Source of the DNA: Spirosoma endbachense
Lineage (GTDB): Bacteria; Bacteroidota; Bacteroidia; Cytophagales; Spirosomataceae
Assembly: GCF_010233585.1 (NCBI RefSeq)
Contig: NZ_CP045997.1
Location: 5,275,284 to 5,339,283 of the forward strand
Direction: 5' to 3'
Length of the DNA: 64,000 nt
The position numbers were made by a program, and so were the translations under genes. The notes below the pieces were generated by a model. The model was given only the letters and a program-made list of their open reading frames with translations, searched no databases and had not been told where the DNA came from. Every line of letters starts with the position of its first letter. The first letter of the stretch is position 1. Below, piece after piece: positions 47,391 to 56,576 of the stretch.

Positions 47391-47535
47391 AAAGAGTGAA
47401 AGAGTGAAGGGGCGAATGTGACTGACGGAAACCGCTCGTTCGCTCATTCACTTCTTCACTCTTTAGAATTCTACCGCAAAGGTAGGTACTTTGCCGAAAC
47501 CCGACTACTCACTCTTTCGCTCTTTCATACTTTCA
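47391..47535. repeat. purine/pyrimidine-biased low-complexity repeats in the aspS leader
   Basis: Copies of GAAAGAGTGAA and its complement TTCACTCTTTC occur several times on both sides of 47450, so the segment can fold (for example 47391-47411 with 47447-47464). It separates aspS from the amidohydrolase gene. Function unknown. Confidence 0.6.
47477..47484 (-). promoter_or_regulatory. possible -7 box of aspS
   Basis: TACCTTTG on the minus strand, an exact match, about 100 bases before the aspS start. The -33 element is not clear. Confidence 0.4.
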
Positions 47536-47539
47536 CTCA

Positions 47540-49006
47540 TTATTTTCGGTAATCCAGGGCTGGTTTTCTGTCGCCGAGCAGTGCTTCATACTTGAAGTCG
47601 GCCCCACGCTTCTTGACCCACTCTGCGCGGGCTTTCTCGATGAGTGCCGGTGTTTTAAAGAGATCGAGGGCTGTCATGGAGAGCGTTTTGGCCGCAACGA
47701 TCATTCCCTTCTGGCCAATGCTCATGCCACTGGCGGCTGTAGACTGCCAGCTGTGTGCCGATGAGCCCGGAACCCAGGTTGCGGTTGATAAACCTACGGT
47801 CGGTACCGTCCAGCTTACGTCGCCAACGTCGGTTGAGCCACCGCTGGTTGCGCTTTCAGAGGCATCGCGGAAGTCTTTTACGGTAGCTGCTTCTTCGATG
47901 GGGACTTTCCGATCGAACGTTTCACTGATTTTTTTTGCGAACTCCGTTTCTTCAGGGGTATAGTTCACACCACCAACCGTTTTCAGGTTTTGATGCATTA
48001 CTTCGGCCAGGGTTACATTGGGCAACAAATCATAAACACCGCCCAGCACTTCCCAGCTTACCTGTGTGCCTGTTCCTTTCGCTGCACCTTCAGCCGCATT
48101 TTCAATCCGTTTCCAGACACTTTGCACAACTGCCCGGTCTTTATTGCGAGCGTAATAATAAACCTCCGCAAAAGCTGGAACCACGTTTGGAGCTTCACCA
48201 CCGCGCGTAATGACATAGTGGATACGGGTATCGGATGGGATATGCTCGCGCATCATGTTGACCATGTAATCCATGGCTTCGACACCATCCAGCGCCGATC
48301 GACCGCGCTCCGGTGATGCGGCAGCGTGAGCCGCAATGCCTTTAAATCGGAACTTCGCATTCTTGTTGGCCAGCGATGTACCAGCATCGGCAGCATTCTG
48401 CGCACCAGGATGCCAATGCAGCACTACATCTACATCATTGAACAGCCCCTCCCGGACCATATATACCTTGGCCGAACCACCTTCTTCGGCCGGACAACCG
48501 TAAATTTTGACCGTTCCGGCATGGCCTGATTTTTTGAGCCAGTCTTTCACCTCAACAGCAGCGGCAACCGACGCCGTTCCGAATAGGTTATGGCCGCATC
48601 CGTGCCCGCCTTTTTGTCCCGGAATGGGAGTAAATTCGGGTTTGGCTTCGGTCGCCAGTCCTGGCAGCGCATCATATTCACCCAGAATACCGATAACGGG
48701 TTTGCCTGAACCATAGGTAGCTACAAAAGCCGTGGGAATTCCAGCCACACCCGTTTGAACATCAAAACCTTCTTTCTTTAATTGTTCTTCCAGCAGGGCG
48801 GAGCTTTTTTCTTCCTGATAGCCAAGTTCTGCGAAAGTCCAGATCTGCTTCGAAATAGTGGCGTATTCGGGGAACCGTTTGTCGAGATCCGCAATGACAG
48901 CCTGTTTATCAGGATCAATAGCCGGAGTTGCTGCTTTTTTTGCTTTAGGCTGAGCTACGGCGAGTATAGGAATGAGTAATAAGGTTGTGAGGAATTGTCT
49001 TTTCAT
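47540..49006 (-). CDS. exported M20-family amidohydrolase (AbgB-like)
   Basis: A 488-residue metallo-amidohydrolase with a signal peptide (MKRQFLTTLLLIPILAVAQ). The di-metal site residues are visible: GILGEYDALPG (107-117), GHGCGHN (134-140, Cys137 and His139) and AEEGG (173-177). It resembles the subunit of p-aminobenzoyl-glutamate hydrolase and N-acyl amino acid hydrolases. An exported form would act on small amide or peptide-like substrates in the periplasm. Single gene. Confidence 0.88.
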   Translation of the reverse strand: MKRQFLTTLLLIPILAVAQPKAKKAATPAIDPDKQAVIADLDKRFPEYATISKQIWTFAELGYQEEKSSALLEEQLKKEGFDVQTGVAGIPTAFVATYGSGKPVIGILGEYDALPGLATEAKPEFTPIPGQKGGHGCGHNLFGTASVAAAVEVKDWLKKSGHAGTVKIYGCPAEEGGSAKVYMVREGLFNDVDVVLHWHPGAQNAADAGTSLANKNAKFRFKGIAAHAAASPERGRSALDGVEAMDYMVNMMREHIPSDTRIHYVITRGGEAPNVVPAFAEVYYYARNKDRAVVQSVWKRIENAAEGAAKGTGTQVSWEVLGGVYDLLPNVTLAEVMHQNLKTVGGVNYTPEETEFAKKISETFDRKVPIEEAATVKDFRDASESATSGGSTDVGDVSWTVPTVGLSTATWVPGSSAHSWQSTAASGMSIGQKGMIVAAKTLSMTALDLFKTPALIEKARAEWVKKRGADFKYEALLGDRKPALDYRK

Positions 49007-49040
49007 AGGTTAGTATTCGGATAATTGGTTTATAAGCCGA

Positions 49041-49071
49041 TAAAAATAGGGAAAAAAGGGCGTTCGGGCAA
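49041..49071 (-). promoter_or_regulatory. likely promoter of the M20 amidohydrolase gene
   Basis: On the minus strand TTG (49071-49069) is followed after 20 bases by TATTTTTA (49048-49041), one base off TAnnTTTG, with a leader of about 34 bases. Confidence 0.45.
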
Positions 49072-49293
49072 TTTTGTTGGAGGAGTGCTATCTTTACTTG
49101 AATAATATATACACTCCCTATGCTTGTCGATTGAGGAAGGTAAGCGCAATATTCCGATGTGTCATCGATTTTCGGTGCCCTGGAAGACGACAGTCAACTG
49201 GGAAGTTTAGTTTTCAGACATTGGATAGGAGCGAATTATGGCATGGCGATACTAAGCCTGGTTGCATATGATTTAATCCAATACGCGTAAACA

Positions 49294-50175
49294 TTAATCA
49301 GTTTTTGTAGAATCCTCCTCAGCAAGTTTCTTCCGATATTCATATGGGGTAAACCCAATTATTGCTTTAAACTGTCGATTAAAGTAGGTGATACTGTGAA
49401 AGCCACAGGAGTAACAGACGACCGATATGCTATCATGAGATCTGTATAACAGTTGCTTAGCGTGTTTAATACGAACCTCATTAACAAATTGAGAGAAGGT
49501 TTTGCTAGTCCGGCGCTTAAAGTAACGACAGAAAGCCGCTTCCTGCATACAAGCCAGGGAAGCGGCTTTTTTTGTGGATAACTTTTCATTGAAGTGTCTT
49601 AATACATATTGATAGACGCTATCAAGACGTGTGTCGTCCCCCTGTTTCTTAATAAACTTGTCTATAATGGGGTCAATGATGGTAATTTGGTGCTGATTGC
49701 TCGTAGCTAGTAAATGAAGTGTGTAGATGAATTGAAGTAAAGCGACCAGGCCCAAATTTTTGGATTTAGACATCTCTAATACCGAAATCCACACAGAATC
49801 ATCAACCGGCCCGAATTTAATGCCCGAAGCGGCCAGTTTTAGCAGTTCATTAACAGCATTAAGTTCGGGTAATTGGCTAAAAACCTTTTCCAGTGAATCA
49901 TCACGGAACTGGATCACAATCGAATGACCCATTTCCACAAAAAGTCGATCAATGACAAAATAGTGAGGAAAGTTTGGGCCAAATAAATACACATCGCCTG
50001 GACCGAAGTTCATAACCTGATTCCCACCATAAAATTTACCCTGCCCTTTTATAATGAAGAGTAACTCGTAGCCCCGGTGAAAATGAAAAGGTGCAGCAAA
50101 CTGGTTGGCTTGCTCTTGGCGAATGATAAAGCTTGCATCCAGAACGGGCTGGATATCACGAAAAAAAGTTCTCAT
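49294..50175 (-). CDS. AraC-family regulator with cupin sensor domain
   Basis: A 293-residue regulator. The N-terminal half is a cupin (about 20-95, FHFHRGYELLFIIKGQGKFY), usual for sugar-responsive members, and the C-terminal 100 residues contain two helix-turn-helix units with YSCGFHSITYFNRQFK and TPYEYRKKL. It diverges from the two SDR genes and the broken SusC gene, which are its most likely targets. Effector unknown. Confidence 0.88.
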   Translation of the reverse strand: MRTFFRDIQPVLDASFIIRQEQANQFAAPFHFHRGYELLFIIKGQGKFYGGNQVMNFGPGDVYLFGPNFPHYFVIDRLFVEMGHSIVIQFRDDSLEKVFSQLPELNAVNELLKLAASGIKFGPVDDSVWISVLEMSKSKNLGLVALLQFIYTLHLLATSNQHQITIIDPIIDKFIKKQGDDTRLDSVYQYVLRHFNEKLSTKKAASLACMQEAAFCRYFKRRTSKTFSQFVNEVRIKHAKQLLYRSHDSISVVCYSCGFHSITYFNRQFKAIIGFTPYEYRKKLAEEDSTKTD

Positions 50176-50580
50176 ATAGTATATGAAATTGATATGAATA
50201 ATGGAATATAAGGTAGAATTAATGTAAATAGTGTGTAATAAACGGCAAATATAATGCTTTTTCGAAGATTGTATTATTCAGACATTTGTTTGTCATTTCA
50301 ATGGAATAGTATATATGTTAGGCCATGTGCATGCTATTAAAAATAGGATTAGAAGCAGCCAGAGGAGAAACAAGCCAGATACTCCATTGCAAGTGAACAG
50401 CAGAAAGTGCTGTGTTTATCCGAAATCATATGATATGCATTACCGACCGTGCCTTTGCCAGGACTTTGTCAGTGTTAGCAACGAGGAAATGTTCAATAAA
50501 AGGATTTTTGGGAATCTAGTCTTCGACTGAGCAGTAACAGATACGCATTCATCACTGATTATGAAAGCCTTCGAATAACC
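50176..50580. other. AT-rich region between divergent AraC and SDR genes
   Basis: About 400 bases without a convincing gene; it should contain both promoters and AraC binding sites. No clear repeated operator was found by eye. Confidence 0.4.
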
Positions 50581-51351
50581 GTGAATAAGACGACCTTGAC
50601 AGATAAAGTAGCCATTATCACTGGGGCTGGTGTTGGTATCGGACTGGAAATTGCCCGGCAACTAGCCAATGCAGGCGCTCAGGTGATCCTGAATAATCGC
50701 ACGGCGCAACTAACAATGGAAGCAGCAGAGAAGATCACACAGGAAGGAGGCAACTGCATTCCTGTTCCCGGTGATTCCAGTGACCGGGCCGTCATTCAGC
50801 AACTGGTTGATACAGCAGTGTCGAGGTTTGGAAAGCTGGACATTGTTATTGCCAATGCGGGTATTACGCTTTTTGGGGACTTTTTCTCCTATACTCCTGA
50901 AGCGTTCTACCGCGTGCTACAGGTAAATCTTGGGGGAACATTCTTTCTGGCGCAGGCTGCGGCAAATCAAATGAAAAACCAACCATCAGGGGGCACGCTA
51001 TTGTTTACCTCATCAGTGACAGGTCACCAGGCCCATCAGAATCTAGAGGCTTATGGCATGACAAAGGCAGCCATTGAAATGCTGGCTAAAAGTTTAGTCA
51101 TTGAACTTTCACCCTACCGCATAAGTGTCAATGCCATTGCTCCTGGAGCTACACTGACCGAACGAACACTCGAAGATCCGGAATACGAAAAAACTTGGTC
51201 GCGTATCACTCCTATGGGGAGCCCAGCCACTGTGGCTGACATTGCCGCGGCAGCTTTGTTTTTTGTCTCAGATGCAGCGCGACATGTTACCGGACAAACA
51301 CTAATTATTGACGGGGGTTGGACGTCTGTTAGTCCCTCACCAATGAATTAA
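50581..51351 (+). CDS. short-chain dehydrogenase/reductase, copy 1
   Basis: A 256-residue NAD(P) oxidoreductase starting at GTG; no in-frame ATG lies upstream. The motifs are intact: TGAGVGIG (14-21), NAGIT, the catalytic Ser in FTSSVTGH and Tyr158-Lys162 in YGMTK, and the closing GQTLIIDGGW. It lies 43 bases before a second SDR on the same strand. The pairing beside sugar-type genes suggests successive oxidations of a sugar or sugar acid, but the substrate is not known. Cytoplasmic. Confidence 0.9.
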   Translation: MNKTTLTDKVAIITGAGVGIGLEIARQLANAGAQVILNNRTAQLTMEAAEKITQEGGNCIPVPGDSSDRAVIQQLVDTAVSRFGKLDIVIANAGITLFGDFFSYTPEAFYRVLQVNLGGTFFLAQAAANQMKNQPSGGTLLFTSSVTGHQAHQNLEAYGMTKAAIEMLAKSLVIELSPYRISVNAIAPGATLTERTLEDPEYEKTWSRITPMGSPATVADIAAAALFFVSDAARHVTGQTLIIDGGWTSVSPSPMN

Positions 51352-51394
51352 CAGGTTATTCATGGTTCAAAATCCTTTATCCTAAGGAAATTTT

Positions 51395-52168
51395 ATGCTA
51401 CGGTTAGATCAGAAAGTGGCACTTATAACTGGGGGAGGCAGTGGCATTGGCCGGGCTATCTCCGCTCTTTTTGCTCAGCAGGGGGCCACAGTTTTTATAC
51501 TGGATATTGATGAGGATGGCGCTACAGAGACCCTTCAATCGATAGTTGCCATCAAGGGTAAGGCATTTTTCAAAAAATGTAGTGTCCACAACGAGAGCGA
51601 AGTGAGATTAGTAGTAGAGTCTATTATTGATCAGGTTGGCCGGTTGGATATAATCATTAACAATGCGGGGATAGCTCATATTGGCAATGCAGAAACGACC
51701 CGGTCCGCCGATATGGAACGTCTGCTGGCAGTTAACGTAAAAGGCGTGTTCTATGTCATTCAGGCAGCTCTACCTCACCTCAAAAAAGTAAGGGGAGTGA
51801 TCCTGAATATGGCTTCAGTGGCGGCTACAGTAGGATTGGCAGATCGCTTTGCATACAGCATGACGAAAGGAGCTGTTGTGGGCATGACGCTTTCCGTAGC
51901 AAAAGATTATCTGGCCGATGGTATTCGCTGCAATTGTATATCGCCGGGGCGCGTACATACGCCTTTTGTGGATGGCTTTCTGGCGAAGACTTATCCGGGT
52001 CGTGAACAGGAAATGTTTGAGAAGTTATCAAAAACCCAACCGATTGGTCGGATGGGTACTTCCGAAGAAATAGCCTCATTAGCCTTGTACTTATGCTCAG
52101 AAGAAGCTGCTTTCATTACCGGAAGCGATTACACCATTGATGGTGGGCTTACTCGATTAAATAGCTAG
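51395..52168 (+). CDS. short-chain dehydrogenase/reductase, copy 2
   Basis: A 257-residue SDR with TGGGSGIGRA (12-21), NNAGIAH, the Ser in NMASVAATVG, Tyr154-Lys158 in YSMTK, and a closing ITGSDYTIDGG. The loop SPGRVHTPFVDGFL resembles 2-keto-3-deoxy-L-fuconate dehydrogenases and relatives, which supports a sugar-acid role. It is co-directional with copy 1 and followed by a gap before the broken susC. Confidence 0.9.
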   Translation: MLRLDQKVALITGGGSGIGRAISALFAQQGATVFILDIDEDGATETLQSIVAIKGKAFFKKCSVHNESEVRLVVESIIDQVGRLDIIINNAGIAHIGNAETTRSADMERLLAVNVKGVFYVIQAALPHLKKVRGVILNMASVAATVGLADRFAYSMTKGAVVGMTLSVAKDYLADGIRCNCISPGRVHTPFVDGFLAKTYPGREQEMFEKLSKTQPIGRMGTSEEIASLALYLCSEEAAFITGSDYTIDGGLTRLNS

Positions 52169-52575
52169 TACGCTAATTGTGTCGGTGTATCGCATGTATG
52201 TGGGCAGATAGGTTCGAGGATCTGTAAATAATCAGAGCTTATCTTATTTATATAAATACGGCTGGCATGAGATAGCCAAATGCTTGGTGAGACCCCTGGG
52301 TATGGTAATCCACATGCCAGTGTTCAATTGTGCCCTTCCCCTTTGGTCGGGAGTCAGGTACAGCAGAAAATTACATGAATAGAATCTGCGATGTAAATGG
52401 CAAGGACGGCTTGTCAGGACGATGTCTATGACAGAAGCTGAAGGATAAAGGGCTTAGGTTAATGTAATTATCGCCGGATATTTTGGGATAATGCCCCTTC
52501 GTTAATCGGAATAACACGTAATCCCTATGGTTGCTTTAAAAGTAATCAGAGCCTCAATTTGAAAATCCATTTTGT
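52169..52575. other. gene-free leader before the broken susC
   Basis: About 400 bases without a protein-coding pattern. The part from about 52290 to 52510 is richer in G/C and short self-complementary stretches than the flanks and could be a structured RNA or an intron fragment; I cannot assign a family. Confidence 0.35.
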
Positions 52576-53514
52576 ATGAAAGATTCTACCCAGGAAAGAA
52601 TGCGAAGTGTCCAGCTTCTGGTAGGACGAACAAAATATTGCTTAAGCCATTTCTTTGTATTAACGCCTTTAATGGGCCTAAAATCATATGCAGCAGCGGT
52701 ACTTTATCCTGACTCAAAGCGATTAGAGCGCAAGAGCATCTTCCAGGCTGACACCCTTATAAAAGGAGAGGTGACCGATGAAAAAGGTATGGCAATGCCG
52801 GGTGTAACAATTCAGATAAAAGAAAGCAACCGTGGTACGATAACAGATGCGTCAGGAAAATATAGTATTACCGCGCCTGGCAATAGTGTACTGGTATTTT
52901 CATTTGTTGGATATCTGACGCAAGAGGTGCCATTAAATGGAAGAACTAGAGTAAAAATCAAACTTTTAGAATCTGAACAAAATTTAAATGAAATTATCGT
53001 AACAGGTTATACGACTCAGCGTAAAAAAGACATCATAGGAGCGGTCTCAGTGGTCAGCGCAAAAGATTTGCAGCAGACGCCGTCGCCAAATATCATGGCT
53101 CAATTGCAGGGACGGGCTGCGGGCGTAACCGTGAGTACCAGTGGCGATCCGAGTGCTACATCAAGTATAAGAATCCGTGGCTTTGCCTCATATGGTAATA
53201 ATAATCCGTTATATATAGTCGACGGAGTGGCTACCACTGATATAACACGCATTAATCCTGAAGACATCGAATCGTTACAGGTTTTAAAGGATGCGTCCGC
53301 AGCTTCGATCTATGGTGCCCGTGCTGTCAATGGAGTAGTAATCATCACTACAAAACATGGCAAATCAGGGACAACAAGCCTTACCTATAATTCATATATC
53401 GGCGTTCAGCAGGTGCCTCTAAGAAGTATGCCGCCTATGCTAAGTCCTGTGGAACTGATGCTAGACCTTATACAGCTCCCTGGACAAGTAAGATTGAATC
53501 GATGCAAGCACTAA
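52576..53514 (+). pseudogene. truncated SusC/RagA-type TonB-dependent receptor
   Basis: Only the N-terminal third of a normally about 1000-residue outer-membrane importer remains. A signal region (about 1-50), the carboxypeptidase-like domain (GEVTDEKGMAMPGVTIQI, about 65-140), the linker LNEIIVTGYTTQRKKDIIGA and the plug (RIRGFASYGNNNPLYIVDG, then DASAASIYGARAVNGVV) are all recognisable. The similarity ends at about 53458 (MLSPVEL) in the first barrel strands; the next codons belong to another gene in a different frame, and translation stops at 53514. The barrel is absent, so it cannot transport. This is the left half of a deletion junction with susD. Confidence 0.88.
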
Positions 53515-53755
53515 TGTTTGAGCGGAGGCTTGAATTAGGCCAGAAGGGCACCGCTTTTTTGACCTTGTCCGCTGGGGAATTGCAGAGCAGGAGATTACCA
53601 AATATCTCGCTAAGGAAACGCCTAGGCGTAAGTTGATATTCACAGGTGTCAGTTTTACGAAAGGCAAGTGCGAATATCAGCCCATTCCAGATTATGCTAT
53701 TAAACAAAGTTATAAAGACGGGAAGCCCACCTTGAAACAAAACGAAGGCTACTAA
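53461..53755 (+). pseudogene. C-terminal remnant of a SusD/RagB-type lipoprotein
   Basis: Out of frame with the susC fragment, the segment from 53463 reads RPYTAPWTSKIESMQALMFE then RRLELGQKGTAFF, the conserved ERR-x-E-L start of the SusD C-terminal helix. After a run of six T (53555-53560) the frame must shift by one to continue DLVRWGIAEQEIT and end with YQPIPDYAI and LKQNEGY followed by TAA. These are the signature of a SusD end. About 85 residues remain of some 500. A deletion of most of susC and susD, plus a single-base loss in the T-run, explains it. Confidence 0.85.
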
Positions 53756-53824
53756 TAGATTTAATTGGTTGACACTTTTGCGGGAAATAATGTCAGCCAA
53801 TCATTGCACGTAAACTTACAAGAT

Positions 53825-55993
53825 ATGACATTCACAAGGATAAAATATGCATTTTCTCTAGTCGTTTTGGGCGTGTTTTTGGTTTCTCTCACCGATTTTC
53901 CCAAGAAATTATATCTCGACTGGCGTACTTATGGTGGTAACTCTGAAAACAATAAGTATTCAGACCTTAAGCAAATCGATACGTCCAATGTTGACCAATT
54001 AAAAGTGGCATGGGTTTATCGCTCTGAAAATGGGGATAGCACCAGATTTGGACCAATGGAATCCAATCCCATTATTATTGGTAAAACCCTATTTGCGGTA
54101 TCAGCCAAGTTGAAGTTGTTTGCTATTGATGCGGCTACCGGTAAAAGGAAATGGGAGTTTAATCCTGCAGATTCGTCGACCAATAGGACCTGGTATGAAA
54201 ATTATGCTACCCCTATGAACAGGGGAGTAGCCTATTGGACGGAGGGTGATGACAGCCGAGTCCTTTTTGCTTGTGGGAATATCGTATATGCTGTGAATGC
54301 CACAACAGGCCGGCTCGTTCCTACTTTTGGTAAAAATGGAGGTGTTGATTTACGCGAAGGGCTTGGAAGAGACCCAAAAACCGTCTCGATGTCTCCGACT
54401 TCGCCTGTGCTGATCTATAAAAACCTGTTTATCACAAGTGGGTTGAACGGCGGTTATACTCCTGGCGATATACGCGGTTTTGACGTCAAAACTGGTGAGC
54501 AGAAATGGGCATTTCATACAATTCCTTACCCAGGTGAATTTGGATACGACACCTGGGAGGATAAAACGGCTTACCAACGGCTGGGTTCGACCAATGCCTG
54601 GAGTGGTTTCAGCCTCGATAGTAAAAGGGGAATACTCTATGCCGGTATCGGTAGCCCTACCAATGATATGTACGGCGGTGCACGCCTGGGGAAAGGATTG
54701 TTCGGCAATTGCCTGGTGGCGCTTGATGCTCAAACGGGTAAGCGCATCTGGCATTTCCAAACAGTTCATCACGATGTCTGGGATATGGATGTATCCAGCC
54801 CGCCGGCACTGCTGACCCTTACCCGCAACGGGAAAAAAGTGGATGCCGTCGCACAAACAACCAAAACAGGGATGATTTTTGTTTTTGATCGCGTAACGGG
54901 AAAACCCCTCTTTCCAATAAAAGAAATACCCGTGCTCACTGATGGGGTAGAAGGAGAAAAATTGCATCCAACACAGCCTTTCCCGGTATTGCCCAAACCA
55001 TTTGCAAGGCAAATCCTGACAGAAAAGGATTTAAATCCACTGGTGAGTGCTGAGGAACAAGAACAAATCAGGCAACGATTCAGGACTTACCGATCCCAGG
55101 GCATCTATACGCCACCCAGTGAGCAAGGAACAATCATTTTGCCTGGTTATGATGGTGGCGGTGAATGGGGCGGTCCAACAGTGGATCCTACTTCCAATAT
55201 TCTGTATGTGAATGCCAACGAAATGGCCTGGGTACAAACCTTGGTTAGAATGCAGCGTGGTGGTAAAAAACTGACTAACCTGGAGGCCGGTTCATTTTTG
55301 TACAAAAAAAATTGTATGATCTGTCACGGCCCCGAACTTTTAGGCTCCGGAGATTTTCCAAAATTGATTGGGGTAGATCAAAAATATACGCTTGACCAGT
55401 TCAATCAGCTCCTTAAAACAGGAAAGACCAGGATGCCAGGATTTGCGCAACTCTCATTAGAAGAAAAGACTGCGATTGGCTCTTTTGTTTTGAACCTGAA
55501 AGCAGAACAGGAAAAACCCTACACTGGAAGGGCCATCGAGAGTAAGGATCCTTCGAAACCGGACTATAGCTTCACAGGTTATAATAAATTTTTAACAAAG
55601 GACGGTTATCCTGCCATCAGCCCGCCATGGGGTACAATAAACGCTATCGACCTGAACACCGGGAAGTATGTATGGAAAATCCCGTTTGGCGAATTTGAAG
55701 AGCTAAAGAAAAAAGGAATACCGACTACCGGCCGCGAAAATTACGGTGGATCTGTTGTAACGGCCGGCGGGTTACTATTTATCGGAGCTTCGGCAGACGG
55801 GAAATTCAGGGCATTTAACAAAAAGACAGGCAAGCTGCTTTGGGAAACCGACCTCCCTGCTGCTGGTGTGGCCACACCAGCCGTGTATGCAATCGATGGC
55901 AGGCAATATGTGGTTATTGCCTGCGGTGGCTCTAAATGGGACAGAAAAAGATCAAGTGATGCTTATGTGGCATTTACATTACCAGAGAAATAG
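53825..55993 (+). CDS. PQQ-dependent dehydrogenase with cytochrome c domain
   Basis: The ATG at 53825 (MTFTRIKYAFSLVVLG) gives a signal or anchor helix; an in-frame TTG 60 bases upstream is less likely. The 722-residue quinoprotein has an eight-bladed propeller with PQQ-type phrases (DWRTYGGNSENNKYSDL, NLFITSGLNGGYTPG, HHDVWDMDVSSPPAL). A cytochrome c domain is inserted at about 485-565, with the haem motif CMICH (about 497-501) and a possible axial Met in TRMPGF. It should oxidise sugars or alcohols in the periplasm and hand electrons to the respiratory chain. It is like the glucose dehydrogenase group; the substrate is not proven. It begins 70 bases after the SusD remnant. Confidence 0.88.
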   Translation: MTFTRIKYAFSLVVLGVFLVSLTDFPKKLYLDWRTYGGNSENNKYSDLKQIDTSNVDQLKVAWVYRSENGDSTRFGPMESNPIIIGKTLFAVSAKLKLFAIDAATGKRKWEFNPADSSTNRTWYENYATPMNRGVAYWTEGDDSRVLFACGNIVYAVNATTGRLVPTFGKNGGVDLREGLGRDPKTVSMSPTSPVLIYKNLFITSGLNGGYTPGDIRGFDVKTGEQKWAFHTIPYPGEFGYDTWEDKTAYQRLGSTNAWSGFSLDSKRGILYAGIGSPTNDMYGGARLGKGLFGNCLVALDAQTGKRIWHFQTVHHDVWDMDVSSPPALLTLTRNGKKVDAVAQTTKTGMIFVFDRVTGKPLFPIKEIPVLTDGVEGEKLHPTQPFPVLPKPFARQILTEKDLNPLVSAEEQEQIRQRFRTYRSQGIYTPPSEQGTIILPGYDGGGEWGGPTVDPTSNILYVNANEMAWVQTLVRMQRGGKKLTNLEAGSFLYKKNCMICHGPELLGSGDFPKLIGVDQKYTLDQFNQLLKTGKTRMPGFAQLSLEEKTAIGSFVLNLKAEQEKPYTGRAIESKDPSKPDYSFTGYNKFLTKDGYPAISPPWGTINAIDLNTGKYVWKIPFGEFEELKKKGIPTTGRENYGGSVVTAGGLLFIGASADGKFRAFNKKTGKLLWETDLPAAGVATPAVYAIDGRQYVVIACGGSKWDRKRSSDAYVAFTLPEK

Positions 55994-56014
55994 GTATTAA
56001 CCTGTAATCGAGGT

Positions 56015-56570
56015 GAGCCCGTCTGTGATAACCGACGAATCCATACTCATAAAGTCTTAACCCACATCGCTAGTCGGGGCAAGCCGTCAACAGGCTGGTT
56101 TTATAGATTAAAATATCGTTTGATTATCAACGAGTTAGTTCAAATTGCGCATTTCCTGATCACTCTGGCGAATGTGTCGGATAATAACAACTTGGTACTA
56201 CGCAAGCTACTGAGCAAGCTTACAGGTAAGCGTTATGCGGATAAAGGATGCATCAGTAAACTTTTCGAGACCTTCTATTAACAAGGCTTGCGCGTGGTCA
56301 CTAAAAGCCGCAAAAATAGGAAGAACCGGTTAGTGCGGCTGGATGATAAGTTACGACTTAAGAAGTGGGCGTTAATTGACCGGGCAGCCAGCGCTGTCAG
56401 TGAATGACATTTTGATGAGTATACAGGAGATTGATCACACTCGCCACCGTTCTCCGCTCAATGCGCTGGTGCATACCAAGGCAGGCTTTGCCGCTTTCCA
56501 TTTCTACGACAAAAAACCGTCTGTTTTTGTAAACCTGTTCACTTCTAATTCCGAATTCACTTTAATCTAA
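56015..56570 (+). mobile_element. decayed IS982-family transposase
   Basis: From about 56018 the frame reads PVCDNRRIHTHKV, then SRGKPSTGWFYRLKYRLII, NVSDNNN, KLTGKRYADKGCISKLFE, all typical of IS982 transposases. An in-frame TAA interrupts at 56279-56281, and after KKWALIDRA a frameshift is needed (about 56370-56390) to continue SVNDILMSIQEIDHTRHRSP and FHFYDKKPSVF. The first part of the protein (roughly a third) is missing and terminal inverted repeats were not found. It lies directly after the PQQ dehydrogenase stop, and its end is seven bases before the next start codon. Not functional. Confidence 0.8.
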
Positions 56571-56576
56571 AATACA

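Noticed and set aside
50315..50530. Small plus-strand frame between AraC and SDR genes
   Set aside because: Composition is not protein-like and it lies in the expected regulatory region.
54350..55012. 220-codon open frame opposite the PQQ dehydrogenase
   Set aside because: Antisense of a conserved enzyme, no recognisable content.
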